DNA of 13,925 nt from assembly GCA_046052275.1 (NCBI GenBank), contig JBJOMQ010000049.1, forward strand, positions 1 through 13,925, read 5' to 3'. The notes below the pieces were generated by a model. It was not told the origin of the DNA. It worked only from the letters and a program-made list of their open reading frames with translations, and ran no database searches. Below, one piece after another: positions 13,600-13,925 of the stretch; position 1 is the stretch's first letter, and every line of letters starts with the position of its first letter. The position numbers and the translations under genes are program-made. Origin of the DNA: UBA668 sp046052275 (GTDB lineage Bacteria; Actinomycetota; Acidimicrobiia; Acidimicrobiales; Ilumatobacteraceae).

Positions 13600-13925
13600 G
13601 TGGCCGTGCCCGACCTCGCCCGCGAACTCGACTTCGCCCTGCAGCTCGCCGATCTCGCCGACTCCATCACTGCACCGCACTACGTCAACCGGTCGTTCAC
13701 CCTCGACTGGAAGGCGAATCGGTCGGAGGTCACCGAGGCCGACCGCGATGCCGAGCTCGCCGTGCAACGCCGAGTTCTCGCCGAGCGTCCGCAGCACGCA
13801 CTCTTCGGCGAGGAGCACGGACTCGTCGGCAACACCGACTCGGCATGGAAGTGGATCATCGACCCCATCGACGGCACGAGCAACTTCGTGCGCGGCATCC
13901 CCGTCTGGGCGTCGCTCATCGCACT
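13600..13925 (+). CDS. hisN: Inositol monophosphatase-family phosphatase, probably histidinol-phosphatase HisN (3' end beyond window)
   Basis: About 108 N-terminal residues are visible before the right edge; complete family members have about 260. The magnesium-site motifs are in order: TEADRDAE (45-52), FGEEHG with E71 and E72, and WIIDPIDGTSNFVRG with D88 and D91. The NFVRGIPVWASLIA segment after the DPIDGT box and the VTEADRDAE spacing resemble actinobacterial HisN, which dephosphorylates L-histidinol phosphate; other inositol monophosphatase-like enzymes (inositol-1-phosphatase, CysQ) share the core motifs, so HisN is likely but not certain. No other histidine genes are visible. The GTG at 13600 is chosen for the -10 box six bases before it; a second GTG two codons later is possible. 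It starts nine bases after dxs. Confidence 0.85.
   Translation, partial: MAVPDLARELDFALQLADLADSITAPHYVNRSFTLDWKANRSEVTEADRDAELAVQRRVLAERPQHALFGEEHGLVGNTDSAWKWIIDPIDGTSNFVRGIPVWASLIA

Noticed and set aside
11683..13818. A 711-codon open frame on the minus strand opposite dxs
   Set aside because: It mirrors dxs codons in a high-GC genome. The translation is biased toward Gly, Asp, Val, Glu and Arg with no domain pattern, while dxs has every family motif.
1..13925. tRNA or rRNA genes, CRISPR arrays, insertion sequences and attachment sites
   Set aside because: I looked for clover-leaf and CCA-end patterns, regularly spaced repeats, transposase motifs and long terminal inverted repeats and found none. 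All gaps without a gene are under 130 bases.

Overview
The window is high-GC, gene-dense bacterial chromosome with no mobile elements, RNA genes or CRISPR arrays that I can see. Several things suggest an actinobacterium, perhaps of the Acidimicrobiia (inference). The gene content looks actinobacterial: an IlvG-type thiamine diphosphate enzyme, a HisN-type phosphatase and a moeA-galU-FmdB block. Many start codons follow a TAnnnT -10 box by only 6 to 8 bases, as expected for leaderless mRNAs. GTG starts and 4-base gene overlaps are common.

Left block (1-3568). A partial moeA leaves the left edge on the minus strand and diverges from a putative glycolipid-binding protein gene; the two share a palindromic -10 element. 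galU (minus) converges on the latter. galU in turn diverges from a CIRCE-controlled gene for an FmdB-family protein with a Ser/Thr-rich tail, which is followed by a membrane-anchored SAF-domain protein. The FmdB gene with its CIRCE operator next to galU and moeA recalls the Mycobacterium tuberculosis Rv0991c (Ruc, redox-regulated chaperone) locus. However, this protein has no cysteine at all.

Central block (3546-9973, all minus). A compact six-gene array is read as tldD, tldE/pmbA, a PHP-domain phosphoesterase, uppP/bacA, a pirin-family protein and a Cys/Met-metabolism PLP enzyme. Three junctions are ATGA or GTGA overlaps. tldD has a leaderless promoter; an internal leaderless promoter seems to precede the pirin gene and a weaker one may precede uppP.

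Right block (10015-13925). An acetolactate synthase-like thiamine diphosphate enzyme gene (minus, with a strong Shine-Dalgarno site) diverges from dxs, the first enzyme of the MEP isoprenoid pathway and also thiamine diphosphate dependent. dxs is followed by the start of a hisN-type phosphatase gene whose -10 box contains the dxs stop codon. dxs and uppP both serve polyprenyl-phosphate supply, one at isoprenoid entry and the other at carrier recycling.

Most striking observations: the cysteine-free FmdB/Ruc-like protein under CIRCE control, the symmetric bidirectional leaderless promoter at 1070-1079, and the TAnnnT-N6-8-start pattern that separates transcript-first genes from translationally coupled ones.
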